This document shows positions 36,448-46,677 of a DNA stretch of 64,000 nucleotides, in pieces. The notes beneath the pieces were generated by a model that was given only the letters and a program-made list of their open reading frames with translations, did not search any database and was not told where the DNA came from. The stretch is taken from the NCBI RefSeq assembly GCF_014651495.1, contig NZ_BMWZ01000009.1:96162-160161 (forward strand), given 5' to 3'. The translations under genes were made by a program, and so were the position numbers. The DNA comes from Algibacter mikhailovii (GTDB lineage Bacteria > Bacteroidota > Bacteroidia > Flavobacteriales > Flavobacteriaceae). The first letter of the stretch is position 1, and each line of letters begins with the position of its first letter.

Positions 36448-39400
36448 CTAAAATTCTGCATTAATTTTTAAACTAAACACCCTGTTTTGTGGATATATAT
36501 TCCAATCAAGACCTGCTTTTGTTGGATTATTTCTAGAAGATAGTTCCGGGTCAAATCCATCATAATCCGTAAACACATGTAAATTTTCTCCTGAAATAGA
36601 AATTCTAAAATTGTTTAAACCTATTACGCTATTGGGCAGTTTATAGCTTAGTGTAATATTTTGAAACCTTACGAAAGAGGCCTTATTAATAAACCGGTCG
36701 TTTGAAACAGAGGAATTTGCCCAACCATTTTGCTTTGGAATATCTGTATCTGTATTAATAGGAGTCCATCTATTTTCGGCCGATTTCCACCAACGACTTT
36801 CGTTCTTTGCTTTATTTACATTAAAAAGCACATAATCAAAGGCTCCGGTAAAAGTCATGTCCAATGAAAAGTTGTTATATCGAAATGTATTGGTGAGTCC
36901 CATGGTTACCTTTGGCAGGCCACTTCCTAAAGAGACTCTGTCCTCATCATTAATTTTACCATCGCCATTTTGATCTTTAAACGTGTATTCTCCCGGTATA
37001 AGGTCAGGTTGCATTGCACTACTTTCACCAGCCTGTAATATACGATCCACTTCAAATCCATAAAAGGAACTAATTGGTTTTCCCACCTGTAACTTATGAT
37101 ATCCTGGATAATTGGAGCCTCCAACCCCTATGTTATCATCTAAAGCTAAACTTTCTGCTCCCTCAGGCAATTCGAGTACTTCATTCTCATTATAGGCAAC
37201 GTTGTAATTTAAGTTCCATCTAAATTTATTTGTTCTAATTACCCTAGCGTCTATATTGAATTCAAGACCAGTATTTTTAACAGAACCAATATTTTGCAAG
37301 AACGTTTCTTTTCCCAGATAACGGCTAATATCTCTTTCAAAAAGTAAATCATCTGTTGTTTTATCATAATAATCAAATTCTATATTCACTCTGTTCTTTA
37401 TGAGTCCCAGTTCAAAACCAATATTGAATTGTTTAGTAGTTTCCCACTTTAGATCTGGGTTTGGTATATTTAATGGACTAAAACCGACAGATCCACTTTC
37501 TCCACCCCAAGCATATGTTGACCAAGTGGTTTCAGATAAAGCATTCGAACGTCCAGCAGGGATTCTGTCATTTCCTGTCAATCCATAACTTCCTCTTATT
37601 TTCAATCTAGAAATGACATTAGAGTCCTTTAAAAAATCTTCATTTGAAGCATTCCATCCAAAGGCAACAGAAGGAAACACACCCGTTTTGTTGTTTGCTC
37701 CAAACCGCGACGATGCATCCAATCTAACGGTAGCTGTTAGCAAATACCTACTGTCATAATTATTGTTCATTCTAAAAAAGGCAGATTGTCTTTTAGTTGT
37801 CACATAATTAGAATTTAGGGGGTCAATTATATTTGCAGCACCTAAATTATGGTATAAATAAGCATCTGAATTAAATCCTTTTGCGATTGTTCTATATTGA
37901 TCGTTAAAATTATTTTGCATCGATGCACCCAATAAAAACTTAGTATTATTCTTTTTAATATCAAGATTATAATTTAAAAAAGCCTCTAACAAAACATCTC
38001 TTACATCTTTATGACTAACTTCTGCATAGCCTCCAACTAGTCCACCCGCAGGAACAATTCTAGGAAGATATGTGCCTGAAAAAGAATCTTGTAGAAGAAA
38101 TGCAGAATTAACTTTAACATCTAGATTCTTGTTAAATTTATATCCTAATCCAACAGTCGAATATACGCTCGTTCTTCTTAAGTCATTTGTTGATTCAAGA
38201 ATCGCTGGTAGTGGGTTTTCGTCAAAAGTAGCCACATTATCAAGTGGTACGCCATAAGAACCATCGTCGTTATAGGCAGGAAACAAAGGCGAAGTATTTA
38301 GCAATCTATTCATTACATTTTCACGGCCATTTCCCTCAGAAAAGGAAAACGTATTAGTCATACTATGTGAAATTCGTATCGATCCGTCCATGAAAAATTT
38401 ATCATTGAAGTCTTTAGAATAATTTGTAGAAAGCGTCAGTCTGTTAAACTCAGAATTTTTTATAACACCTTCATTTTTATAGTAACCCATGTTCACATTA
38501 AAAGTAGAACTTTCACCACGAGAATAAAGACCTACAGCATAATCGGTAAACATCCCTGTTCTTGTTCCTTCATCTATCCAGTCTGTACCATCTCCAATCT
38601 CAGCAATTTGCTCTTCACTATAAATAGGTTCATTACCAAGTTCTTCTTGTATTTGATTATCGATTGTAGCCATAACACTTCCTGAAGCGTATTCAATGGG
38701 TTTTACCAACACCTGTATTCCGGAAGCTGCACTAAACGTAACTCTCGTTTTTTCTTCCTTCGCTCTTTTTGTGGTAATCATCACAAGTCCGTTGGCTGCT
38801 CTAGATCCGTAAATGGCAGTTGCCGAGGCATCTTTTAATATATCAATACTTGCAATATCATTAGGGTTCATATCTGTACCTAAACTAAAAGAATCTGGAA
38901 CTGGAACACCATCTACGACATAAAGTGGATTGTTATTTCCTGAAATAGAGTTCGCTCCTCTAATTTGAATAGTAGCCGCAGCTCCTGGCTCTGCCCCACT
39001 CGATGAGGTTACTCTTGCACCCGCTACCTTACCTCTAATTAAACCTTGTACACTGTTTTGGTTTCCTTCAACAAATTTATCTGAAGTAATCGACTTTACA
39101 GAACCTGTTAAATCCGATTTTTTTGCAGTTCCATATCCAATTACAACTACTTCGTCAAGTTTTGCTAAATCTTCCTTTAGTGAAATATTTATGGTTGTTT
39201 GGTTACCAATTGTTACAGATTGACTCACAAATCCCAAAAAAGAATATTCTAAAACTTCCCCTTGCTTGGCGGTAATGTTATAGTTTCCATCATAATCCGA
39301 AGACGCTCCCGTATTCTTACCTTTTACAGTAATATTTACTCCTGGCAACGGATCGCCAGCTTCATCAGAAACTGTTCCTGAAATAGTACTCTGTGACCAT

Positions 39401-39453
39401 GAGACCAAAGTACCAAGACAAAAAACTAGATAAATGGTTAATTTAATTTTCAT
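36448..39453 (-). CDS. SusC-like TonB-dependent glycan transporter
   Basis: A 1001-residue outer-membrane transporter. After a signal peptide (LVFCLGTLVSWSQS) comes a carboxypeptidase-regulatory-like domain (GTVSDEAGDPLPGVNITVKG), a TonB-box region (LDEVVVIGYG), the plug domain (IQIRGANSISGNNNPLYVVD, then DIASIDILKDASATAIYGSR), and a 22-strand barrel ending in FSLKINAEF. It imports oligosaccharides into the periplasm with energy from TonB. 32 bases after the GH2 gene and 3 before susD. Size is normal for SusC. Confidence 0.96.
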   Translation of the reverse strand: MKIKLTIYLVFCLGTLVSWSQSTISGTVSDEAGDPLPGVNITVKGKNTGASSDYDGNYNITAKQGEVLEYSFLGFVSQSVTIGNQTTINISLKEDLAKLDEVVVIGYGTAKKSDLTGSVKSITSDKFVEGNQNSVQGLIRGKVAGARVTSSSGAEPGAAATIQIRGANSISGNNNPLYVVDGVPVPDSFSLGTDMNPNDIASIDILKDASATAIYGSRAANGLVMITTKRAKEEKTRVTFSAASGIQVLVKPIEYASGSVMATIDNQIQEELGNEPIYSEEQIAEIGDGTDWIDEGTRTGMFTDYAVGLYSRGESSTFNVNMGYYKNEGVIKNSEFNRLTLSTNYSKDFNDKFFMDGSIRISHSMTNTFSFSEGNGRENVMNRLLNTSPLFPAYNDDGSYGVPLDNVATFDENPLPAILESTNDLRRTSVYSTVGLGYKFNKNLDVKVNSAFLLQDSFSGTYLPRIVPAGGLVGGYAEVSHKDVRDVLLEAFLNYNLDIKKNNTKFLLGASMQNNFNDQYRTIAKGFNSDAYLYHNLGAANIIDPLNSNYVTTKRQSAFFRMNNNYDSRYLLTATVRLDASSRFGANNKTGVFPSVAFGWNASNEDFLKDSNVISRLKIRGSYGLTGNDRIPAGRSNALSETTWSTYAWGGESGSVGFSPLNIPNPDLKWETTKQFNIGFELGLIKNRVNIEFDYYDKTTDDLLFERDISRYLGKETFLQNIGSVKNTGLEFNIDARVIRTNKFRWNLNYNVAYNENEVLELPEGAESLALDDNIGVGGSNYPGYHKLQVGKPISSFYGFEVDRILQAGESSAMQPDLIPGEYTFKDQNGDGKINDEDRVSLGSGLPKVTMGLTNTFRYNNFSLDMTFTGAFDYVLFNVNKAKNESRWWKSAENRWTPINTDTDIPKQNGWANSSVSNDRFINKASFVRFQNITLSYKLPNSVIGLNNFRISISGENLHVFTDYDGFDPELSSRNNPTKAGLDWNIYPQNRVFSLKINAEF

Positions 39454-39485
39454 AATTTAATAAAATTTAGTTTAGTTATTATTAC

Positions 39486-42068
39486 TTATTTGCTAGTTAG
39501 ATTTATAGTTTTTTCTTTTCCCTCTTTAGTTTTTATTTTTATTTTTATTACACCGCTACTTTGAGCCTCTATAAAAGCCACCAATTTACCTCTAAAAGCT
39601 CTTTTTGAATCTGAACTATATGGCGTTAAATCTATAGGGTTTCCGTTGTCTAACCCTTTTAATTTCCCGGCTCCTTTTACCTCAATGGTCATATAATTAT
39701 CTGCTAGTGGAAACATGTTGCCCTTACTGTCAACAATATCAATAATAAGAAGGGTGTTTTCGCGTGTCTTAGCAGACAATACATCTTTGCTTGTTGTAAC
39801 TTTTAAGTGATAATCTCCTGTTGCTGTACTATATGATTTTTTAGCAACTTCTTTTCCTTTATTGTAGCCTTTAGCTGTTAAGGTTCCGTTAGCATAAGGA
39901 ACGTTCCAAACAAGTTGTTCTCCTTTATAGACCTGTTTTCCTAAAGATCTGTTATTTAAGAATAATTCTACTTCATCCGTATTTGTATAAACAACTACAG
40001 GAATATTAACGCCTTCTTTTCCGGGATGTGTCCAATGAGGCAGAAGGTGTACCATTGGTTTTTCATCCCAAAGACTTTGGTATAAATAATAATGATCTTT
40101 AGGCAAGTTTGCGATATCAATAACTCCAAAATTTGCAAACCTTGAAGGCCATTGATTGGTTTCTCCAAGATAATCAAATGCGGTCCATCTAAACTGCCCC
40201 ATAACATAATCCAATTCTTCAACTTTTTGCCATGCCTTTCTCGCGCTTGACCTCACGGTTGCATTATCATATGATGATTGGTAATATAGATTTTCTTTCC
40301 ACAGGTTAGTATTCACAATAGGATATAAACTATCTTTTATGGTGTAGAATGCTGTTTTTTCTTCTGGAAAAATTTCATTTTGAGACAGGTCTGGAATTGG
40401 ATATAATTTCCCTTCTAATCCTTTCATAGTACCTGCCGTACCTTTTCTAATTTCCCATTTAGCGGGAAAATCTCTACGTCTCCAATTTGTTATTGTTCTA
40501 TACACCCCTCTGGTTTGATAAGTATGAGGGACTTCTGTTCCAATAATTGGGACTGTTGGGTGTTTTTCATGGTATGACTCAAACCTCCCTATTTCTTCAC
40601 CGTCACCATTAAATCCTTTTATGTCAAGTTGTGTATTGGCCAAATGGTCAACCATGCCTCTTGTAGGGTCATGGCCTCCTTGAGTAATTGGTCTGGTGTC
40701 ATCAATATTTTTAATAAAGTCTATAAGCGTTTTTTGAGTCTCTAATGATGGCTTCTTTACTTCATTACCAATACTATACATAAATACACTAGGGTGATTT
40801 CTATTTGTTTTAATCCACGAAGTCACATCTTTTTGCCAGTTTTCTTTAAAATACAAACCGTAATCATCTTCTGCCTTAGCATTTTCCCAGCCATCAAAGA
40901 CTTCATCTAAAACAAGTAAACCAAGAGAATCACAAAGCGTATAAAACTCAGGAGAAAATGGGTTATGTGCTGTTCTTATAGCATTACACCCCATGTCTTT
41001 CAAGAGTTTTAGCCTATACTCAAGAATACTTTTAGGAACCGCTGCTCCATATATTCCAGCTGCATGGTGCATACAAACCCCCTTTATTTTAATATTTTCG
41101 TTATTTAATTTAAATCCCCATTTGGAGCTAAACTCAATGTTTCTTATACCGAAGTAAGTAGTATCAGAGTCTACTAAAAAACCTTCTTTGTCATACAATT
41201 CATTAACCATGATATGCCTGTTAGGCGATTTTACAGACCATAATTGTGGCTCAATCAGTTCTATTTTTTGAGAATCAATATGACTTGTATTTGATGTTAT
41301 ATTTATATCTTTCTCTTTACTGGTTATAAGTTTTAAGTTGTCATCAAATACTTTTTGTACCAAAACACCTTTGAGCTTATCATCCGTTTTATTTAGTATT
41401 TCAGCATTTGAATTAAGCTGGACTAAGCTATCATTAATAAATTTGACATTAACGTATTGCTCTAAAGTTTTAAAATGGACTTTTGGCATTACCCTCAGCC
41501 ACACATTTCTATAAATTCCAGACCCAGTGTACCATCTACCAGATTTTGCCTTAGAATGGTCCACCTTTACAGCTATGGTATTTTGCCCTTTTCTTAAAAA
41601 TGGAGTGATATCATAAGTAAACCCAGTGTAGCCATATTTTTGGTTACCAACAAATGAGCCATTTATCCAAACCGAACTGTTCATATAAACACCGTCAAAT
41701 TGTAATTCAATAGTATGCTTTTTGGGGTCTTCAATAAGTGTCAATTCTTTTCTATACCATCCTATACCAATGGGAAGGTAACCAGACTGCCAATCTGTTC
41801 CATATATAGTGTCATATTTTCCTTCTACCCCCCAATCATGAGGCAGCTCTAATGTTCTCCAAGAAGCATCATCAAAATTATCATTACTATAAGCCATGTT
41901 ATCGCCCAATTGAAAATGCCAATCTTTGTTCAGCTTATAAAGGTGTCTATCCAAGTTTGACGAACCCTCTCTTTGAGTTTTATTGACACCTAAACTTGTC
42001 ATCACAAAACTGGACAAAGCAATTAAACTTAAAAAACTTATGAGATAGGTTTTAGTATTTATTTTCAT
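39486..42068 (-). CDS. GH2 glycoside hydrolase (beta-galactosidase-like)
   Basis: An 860-residue exported enzyme with the GH2 domain order: jelly-roll sugar-binding domain (LPHDWGVEGKYD, then GIGWYRKEL), two Ig-like domains, a TIM barrel, and C-terminal beta domains. The acid/base Glu435 is in MYSIGNEVKKPS and the nucleophile Glu512 in PIIGTEVPHTY; RTAHNPFSPEFYTLCDSLG is typical. Exo-beta-galactosidase is the most common activity in this type; beta-glucuronidase or mannosidase cannot be excluded. First gene of the minus-strand PUL operon, controlled by the 42161-42226 block. Confidence 0.9.
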   Translation of the reverse strand: MKINTKTYLISFLSLIALSSFVMTSLGVNKTQREGSSNLDRHLYKLNKDWHFQLGDNMAYSNDNFDDASWRTLELPHDWGVEGKYDTIYGTDWQSGYLPIGIGWYRKELTLIEDPKKHTIELQFDGVYMNSSVWINGSFVGNQKYGYTGFTYDITPFLRKGQNTIAVKVDHSKAKSGRWYTGSGIYRNVWLRVMPKVHFKTLEQYVNVKFINDSLVQLNSNAEILNKTDDKLKGVLVQKVFDDNLKLITSKEKDINITSNTSHIDSQKIELIEPQLWSVKSPNRHIMVNELYDKEGFLVDSDTTYFGIRNIEFSSKWGFKLNNENIKIKGVCMHHAAGIYGAAVPKSILEYRLKLLKDMGCNAIRTAHNPFSPEFYTLCDSLGLLVLDEVFDGWENAKAEDDYGLYFKENWQKDVTSWIKTNRNHPSVFMYSIGNEVKKPSLETQKTLIDFIKNIDDTRPITQGGHDPTRGMVDHLANTQLDIKGFNGDGEEIGRFESYHEKHPTVPIIGTEVPHTYQTRGVYRTITNWRRRDFPAKWEIRKGTAGTMKGLEGKLYPIPDLSQNEIFPEEKTAFYTIKDSLYPIVNTNLWKENLYYQSSYDNATVRSSARKAWQKVEELDYVMGQFRWTAFDYLGETNQWPSRFANFGVIDIANLPKDHYYLYQSLWDEKPMVHLLPHWTHPGKEGVNIPVVVYTNTDEVELFLNNRSLGKQVYKGEQLVWNVPYANGTLTAKGYNKGKEVAKKSYSTATGDYHLKVTTSKDVLSAKTRENTLLIIDIVDSKGNMFPLADNYMTIEVKGAGKLKGLDNGNPIDLTPYSSDSKRAFRGKLVAFIEAQSSGVIKIKIKTKEGKEKTINLTSK

Positions 42069-42160
42069 AGTGTGTAGGTAATCTAGCTAATTAATTGATT
42101 TTATTTTACATCTGCAAAATGCAGACTACTAGCAATGAAAAGGGTTTAACATTGACAATT

Positions 42161-42226
42161 CAAAACTAACCGAAATAAACAGTTACCATAGGAGGTATTT
42201 CATCCATTTAAAAGGGGGTATTCATC
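42161..42226 (-). promoter_or_regulatory. PUL control block 1 (GH2-susC-susD operon)
   Basis: Reading on the minus strand: half-site 1 GATGAATACCCCCTT begins at 42226, half-site 2 GATGAAATACCTCCT begins at 42204 (22 bp apart), then 21 bases to TAGTTTTG (42168-42161), a -7 box. The layout is identical to three other blocks in the PUL (each 66 bp). 92 bases lie between the -7 box and the GH2 ATG. Confidence 0.65.
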
Positions 42227-42252
42227 TAAATGATTGTTTTTGCAACATTCAA

Positions 42253-42283
42253 TTGAAAAGAGTCGTAAAAAAAATTAGATTTG
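42253..42283 (+). promoter_or_regulatory. promoter of the hybrid two-component regulator
   Basis: TTG at 42253-42255, a 20-base spacer, TAGATTTG at 42276-42283. It has the same spacing as the hut promoter and lacks the tandem half-sites, so it is probably a constitutive promoter. The ATG follows at 42305. Confidence 0.65.
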
Positions 42284-42304
42284 TTTATCCTATAAAAACT
42301 TAAA

Positions 42305-45300
42305 ATGAATACCTTCTATAAAACCTTATGCCTTTATTTTTTTTGTTGCTCCTGTTTGATAGGACAACAATTAAATCGAGTAGAAGGTTTTAAGCAGATT
42401 TCAACGAACGAAGGTCTTTCTCATGGAGATGCCATAAATATTATACAAGACACGAACAATTTCCTTTGGATAGGAACTAACAGTGGCTTAAATAAGTATG
42501 ATGGATATACCATTGAAAAGCACAAATGGGACCCTAATAATGCAGAAAGTATTCCTGGGAATAGGATTCATAAATTAATACCTTCCAAGGATAGAATATG
42601 GATTTTGATTCAAGACAAGGGGTTGTATTGCTATGATCTATTAACATTAACATTCCATTTAGTAATTGATGTTCCTAAACTAGCTCCTAATACCTTTATG
42701 TTAGAAATAGACCAAGATAAAAATATATGGTTTTTCCATAGCAATACAGGGTTGATAACCTTTTCTACCAATCAGACTTTTATAAATAAAAATCAATCAA
42801 CAAAATTTAATTTTAAGAATATTTCATTTGATGGAGCCTCTCTGCGATTGCCTGAATTAAAAAAAATGCTGGAGATAGATGGGAAACAGTTTTTCTTTGA
42901 TATTAAAGGTGTAGTTCATGTATATGATAACACTAAAAAGCATGTTACACATTGGTCTAACTTGAATAAAGGTCAATTCATTGCAGCATATAATCTTGAT
43001 GATAATAGAACCATGGTTAGCTGTAAAAAAGGTCTTTTTATTTGGAATCCCAATTCTAAGAAATTAGATAAAGTATTAATAGAGAATCATGCTGGATTTA
43101 ATAATAACAATGCAGTAAAAACAATTTGTAAAACAGACCAAACTTATTTTTTAGGAACAGAAAAAGGGCTGTATAAAGGTGTTTTTAATTTAGAAAATCA
43201 ACTTGAAATTGAGGAAGTCATTCCTTTAGTTAATATTAATGATGTTTTTATTGATACCTATAATATGCTTTGGGTAGCAACTTCCGGCAATGGTCTTTTT
43301 TATCAAAATTTACGAAAGTTACCTTTTGGACATATTCTTCAATCAAATTCTACGCTTGCTAACAACAATAGCTTAATTCAGAGTTTTATTTCGGCCATAT
43401 TGAAAAATAAAATCGATAAAGAAGAACTATGGATTGGCTCAAGAAATGGATTGTCCATCTATAACATAAAAACCAAAGAGTATATAACTGAAATTAAAAG
43501 GCTTAGAAATAAGCATATCAGATTTCTTTTTCAGGATTCAGAGGATGATATCTGGGTAGGGACAAAAACAGATGGTTTGTACAGGTTTAGGGGTAAAAAA
43601 CTTGTGAAGCACTATAAGAAAGAAATTGATGTTACTAATCAAATAAGTAGCAACCATATAGTATCCATTGCAGAAGATCATTTAGGGCAAATATGGATTG
43701 CAAATTTCAATGATGGTATTAATATCTATAATAAAAAAACAGATTCTTTTCAACATATTTTTCATGAACCTTTTAATAAGCAATCATTAGGCAGTAATAA
43801 GCTTACGTACCTGTATTTTAATCATGGTAGAAAAAGTATGTATATTTCAAGTAGAGATTCTGGTTTAACCGTAGTAGATCTTAAAGACTCTAATGAAATG
43901 CGTTATTCTCATATAGTTGCAGATGGGGCTCCTAATGGGCTCAGTATAAATCATACGTGGACTATCATTTCAAAAAATGATGATGTATTATATATAGGAA
44001 CAATTGGTGGAGGCTTGAATATCTTAGAGTATCAAAATGATAATTTATATACTGTTGAAAGCGTAACAACCGCATTAGGATTGGCAGATAATGATATTGC
44101 TTCTGTACAAATAGATTCTAAAAACAGAATTTGGATTGGTGGACGTGGTATTTCTGTCTATGATCCAAATTCAAAAAAAATCAGCAATTATGATGTCGAA
44201 GATGGACTCCAGAGTAATTCATTTAAAATAGGCGCTTCTTTTTATGATGCAAATGATAGTATCATGTACTTTGGTGGTGTAAATGGAATAAATTTCTTTA
44301 ATCCAGGAGAAATAAAATCAACAATAACAACCACAGATATTCAAATTACAGGGGTAGAAATATTTAATTCGCCAGTGGCCATAGGAAAGAATATTAATGA
44401 TAGAATTCTATTACATTCAAAAATAACAGATACCACAAAAATTCGGTTAAAAGCGAAAGAAAATCAATTTAGTATAAATTACAAACCATTAAACTATATA
44501 AACCCCAAAAAAAATAGTGTAAAATACAAATTAGAGCCTTATCAAAAAGAATGGGTAACCAGTTTTTACCCCAACCATAAAGCAACATTTTCTAATTTAC
44601 CAAAAGGGAACTATACATTCAGGATCAAGGCCGCCAATAAGGACGGATTATGGAGTTCTGATGAAGCCAAACTAAATATTTATATTGAACCCTACTGGTA
44701 TTTTAGCAATCTGGCATATTTGTTTTATTTCATTTTTATTTCTGCTTTGTTTTATTCTTACCATCGCTATACAAGCAATCGACAAAAAATGGTAGACAAG
44801 TTAATGGAGGCTGAAAAAAAGCATTTGTTGAATCAGGAAAAATTAGATTTTTTCACAAAAATATCTCACGAGATAAGAACACCTTTGACATTAATTACGG
44901 GGCCTTTAGAAGATTTAATAGAAGATCGTGAAACCATTCAAAACAAAAAAGACGTTTTAAAATCTATGCGTAAACACACCAATAGGCTTTTGAATATGGC
45001 AAACAACCTATTGGATTTTCGAAAAATGGATTTAGGGCATGAAGTATTAACCGCTTTGCCCACAGAAATAAATGAATTTACTTCAGAGATTTTTCTGTTT
45101 TTTAAAGAAAAAGCAGCTTCTAAAAACATAGACTATCAACTTATTAGATCTCCAAAAGAAATCACGGTTTATGTAGACAGAGAAAAGTTAGAAACCATAC
45201 TTATAAATTTACTATCGAATGCTTTTAAGTTTACACCAGCAAATGGTTCTATTTCTCTAAAGATTGAACTAAAAGGAGATGGTAATAAAGATGCGGTTTT

Positions 45301-46465
45301 CAATGACAATGAAGAACCCATATTAAATTATTTAAAAATTGCAATTGTAGATTCAGGCAAAGGAATCCATTTGAAAAAGATGGATAAAATTTTCAATCAA
45401 TATTACCAATTAGAAAAGAACAACACATTCAAAACAAAGGGGACTGGTATTGGTCTTGCTTTGGTGAAGAGTATTTGTAAATTACATCATTTTAAAATAG
45501 ATGCTGTTAGCAAACCAAACAAAGGAAGCATTTTTTCATTACGAATCCCTATGGGAAAAGCATACTTAGGAAGTGATGAGATACAAGATGAAAATTCACA
45601 TCAATTCATCCAACCTGTTGACGCCCAAAATTCAGTAGAAACCCTAAAAGATTTTGAACAAACTATTTTAGACTTGATTGACAAAGACACCATTATCACT
45701 AAGAAAATACTTATCGTCGAAGACAATAAAGAAATCCAACTCTACATTAGCAACCATGTAAGAAAGTATTTTAAAGTTTTTACTGCTGAAAATGGAAAAG
45801 AAGGTTTTGAAATTGCCCAAAGAGAACTGCCTGATGTGATTTTAAGTGACGTGATGATGCCAATAATGGACGGTATGGAATTTAGTAGACTCATAAAAAC
45901 TAATAAAGAACTACATCATATTCCCATCATTTTATTAACAGCAGTAACCTCTACAGCCAATGAATTAGAAGGTCTTAAACTAGGTATTGAGGATTACATA
46001 AGAAAGCCCTTTAAAATTGAACTATTGTTGGCAAAAGTTTTTACAATTCTGGAGAACAGAAAATATGTTGCCGACCATTACGCAAAACAATTGCATTTTA
46101 GCCCTGATTCTATTGGCAATTTAACAGATGATGATATATTCCTGCAAAAGACCATTCAGTTGATTGAAGAAAACATTGAAAATGACTCTCTTAACATTAC
46201 CTTCTTATGCAATGCCATGGCAATGGGTAGAACCAAACTATATACAAAAATCAAAGAATTGACAGATAAGTCTATCGTAGAATTCGTGAGAGATATTCGC
46301 ATAAAAAAGGCTGGAAGTTTGTTAGTTAACACAGATCAAACAGTTCAGGAAGTGATTTTAAATGTAGGCTTGAATGATGTAAAATATTTCCGAAAACATT
46401 TCAAAGCCATGTTCAACCAAACACCTACTGAATATAGAAAATCGAAAGGAGCTATTACCTCCTAA
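42305..46465 (+). CDS. hybrid two-component system sensor/regulator of the PUL
   Basis: A 1386-residue one-protein signalling system. N-terminal signal peptide (LYFFCCSCLIGQ); residues ~25-690 are periplasmic Reg_prop propeller repeats (NFLWIGTNSGLNKYDG and many I/L-W-I/V-G repeats); Y_Y_Y domain ~705-795; membrane helix ~800-820; HisKA with His855 in FFTKISHEIRTPLTLI; HATPase ~955-1080; receiver with phospho-acceptor Asp1182 in VILSDVMMPIMDG; AraC-type helix-turn-helix ~1285-1386 (KYFRKHFKAMFNQTPTEYRK). It senses an oligosaccharide in the periplasm and activates PUL promoters, probably through the tandem half-sites described here. Divergent from GH2. Confidence 0.95.
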   Translation: MNTFYKTLCLYFFCCSCLIGQQLNRVEGFKQISTNEGLSHGDAINIIQDTNNFLWIGTNSGLNKYDGYTIEKHKWDPNNAESIPGNRIHKLIPSKDRIWILIQDKGLYCYDLLTLTFHLVIDVPKLAPNTFMLEIDQDKNIWFFHSNTGLITFSTNQTFINKNQSTKFNFKNISFDGASLRLPELKKMLEIDGKQFFFDIKGVVHVYDNTKKHVTHWSNLNKGQFIAAYNLDDNRTMVSCKKGLFIWNPNSKKLDKVLIENHAGFNNNNAVKTICKTDQTYFLGTEKGLYKGVFNLENQLEIEEVIPLVNINDVFIDTYNMLWVATSGNGLFYQNLRKLPFGHILQSNSTLANNNSLIQSFISAILKNKIDKEELWIGSRNGLSIYNIKTKEYITEIKRLRNKHIRFLFQDSEDDIWVGTKTDGLYRFRGKKLVKHYKKEIDVTNQISSNHIVSIAEDHLGQIWIANFNDGINIYNKKTDSFQHIFHEPFNKQSLGSNKLTYLYFNHGRKSMYISSRDSGLTVVDLKDSNEMRYSHIVADGAPNGLSINHTWTIISKNDDVLYIGTIGGGLNILEYQNDNLYTVESVTTALGLADNDIASVQIDSKNRIWIGGRGISVYDPNSKKISNYDVEDGLQSNSFKIGASFYDANDSIMYFGGVNGINFFNPGEIKSTITTTDIQITGVEIFNSPVAIGKNINDRILLHSKITDTTKIRLKAKENQFSINYKPLNYINPKKNSVKYKLEPYQKEWVTSFYPNHKATFSNLPKGNYTFRIKAANKDGLWSSDEAKLNIYIEPYWYFSNLAYLFYFIFISALFYSYHRYTSNRQKMVDKLMEAEKKHLLNQEKLDFFTKISHEIRTPLTLITGPLEDLIEDRETIQNKKDVLKSMRKHTNRLLNMANNLLDFRKMDLGHEVLTALPTEINEFTSEIFLFFKEKAASKNIDYQLIRSPKEITVYVDREKLETILINLLSNAFKFTPANGSISLKIELKGDGNKDAVFNDNEEPILNYLKIAIVDSGKGIHLKKMDKIFNQYYQLEKNNTFKTKGTGIGLALVKSICKLHHFKIDAVSKPNKGSIFSLRIPMGKAYLGSDEIQDENSHQFIQPVDAQNSVETLKDFEQTILDLIDKDTIITKKILIVEDNKEIQLYISNHVRKYFKVFTAENGKEGFEIAQRELPDVILSDVMMPIMDGMEFSRLIKTNKELHHIPIILLTAVTSTANELEGLKLGIEDYIRKPFKIELLLAKVFTILENRKYVADHYAKQLHFSPDSIGNLTDDDIFLQKTIQLIEENIENDSLNITFLCNAMAMGRTKLYTKIKELTDKSIVEFVRDIRIKKAGSLLVNTDQTVQEVILNVGLNDVKYFRKHFKAMFNQTPTEYRKSKGAITS

Positions 46466-46579
46466 ATCGGCTTGATTCTCTCTGTAAAAACATCCATTAC
46501 TACCTCTTTGTTGATTCGTTTCCTCATCATTCAGCTATGCACATCTTAGTGCGTAAATAAGTCCCGAAATGACCATATA

Positions 46580-46645
46580 GTTGATTCACACCGTTAACAA
46601 AGTCATTTAGACCTCTATGGATTTTACATTCTGTCAATACATTTG
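46580..46645 (+). promoter_or_regulatory. PUL control block 2 (GH29 operon)
   Basis: Half-site 1 GTTGATTCACACCGT at 46580, half-site 2 GTCATTTAGACCTCT at 46602 (22 bp apart), 21 bases, TACATTTG at 46638-46645. This is the most diverged of the four copies, but the spacing is exact. 32 bases to the ATG. Confidence 0.6.
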
Positions 46646-46677
46646 ACAATAACAAAATCACTAACTAAACAAATACA

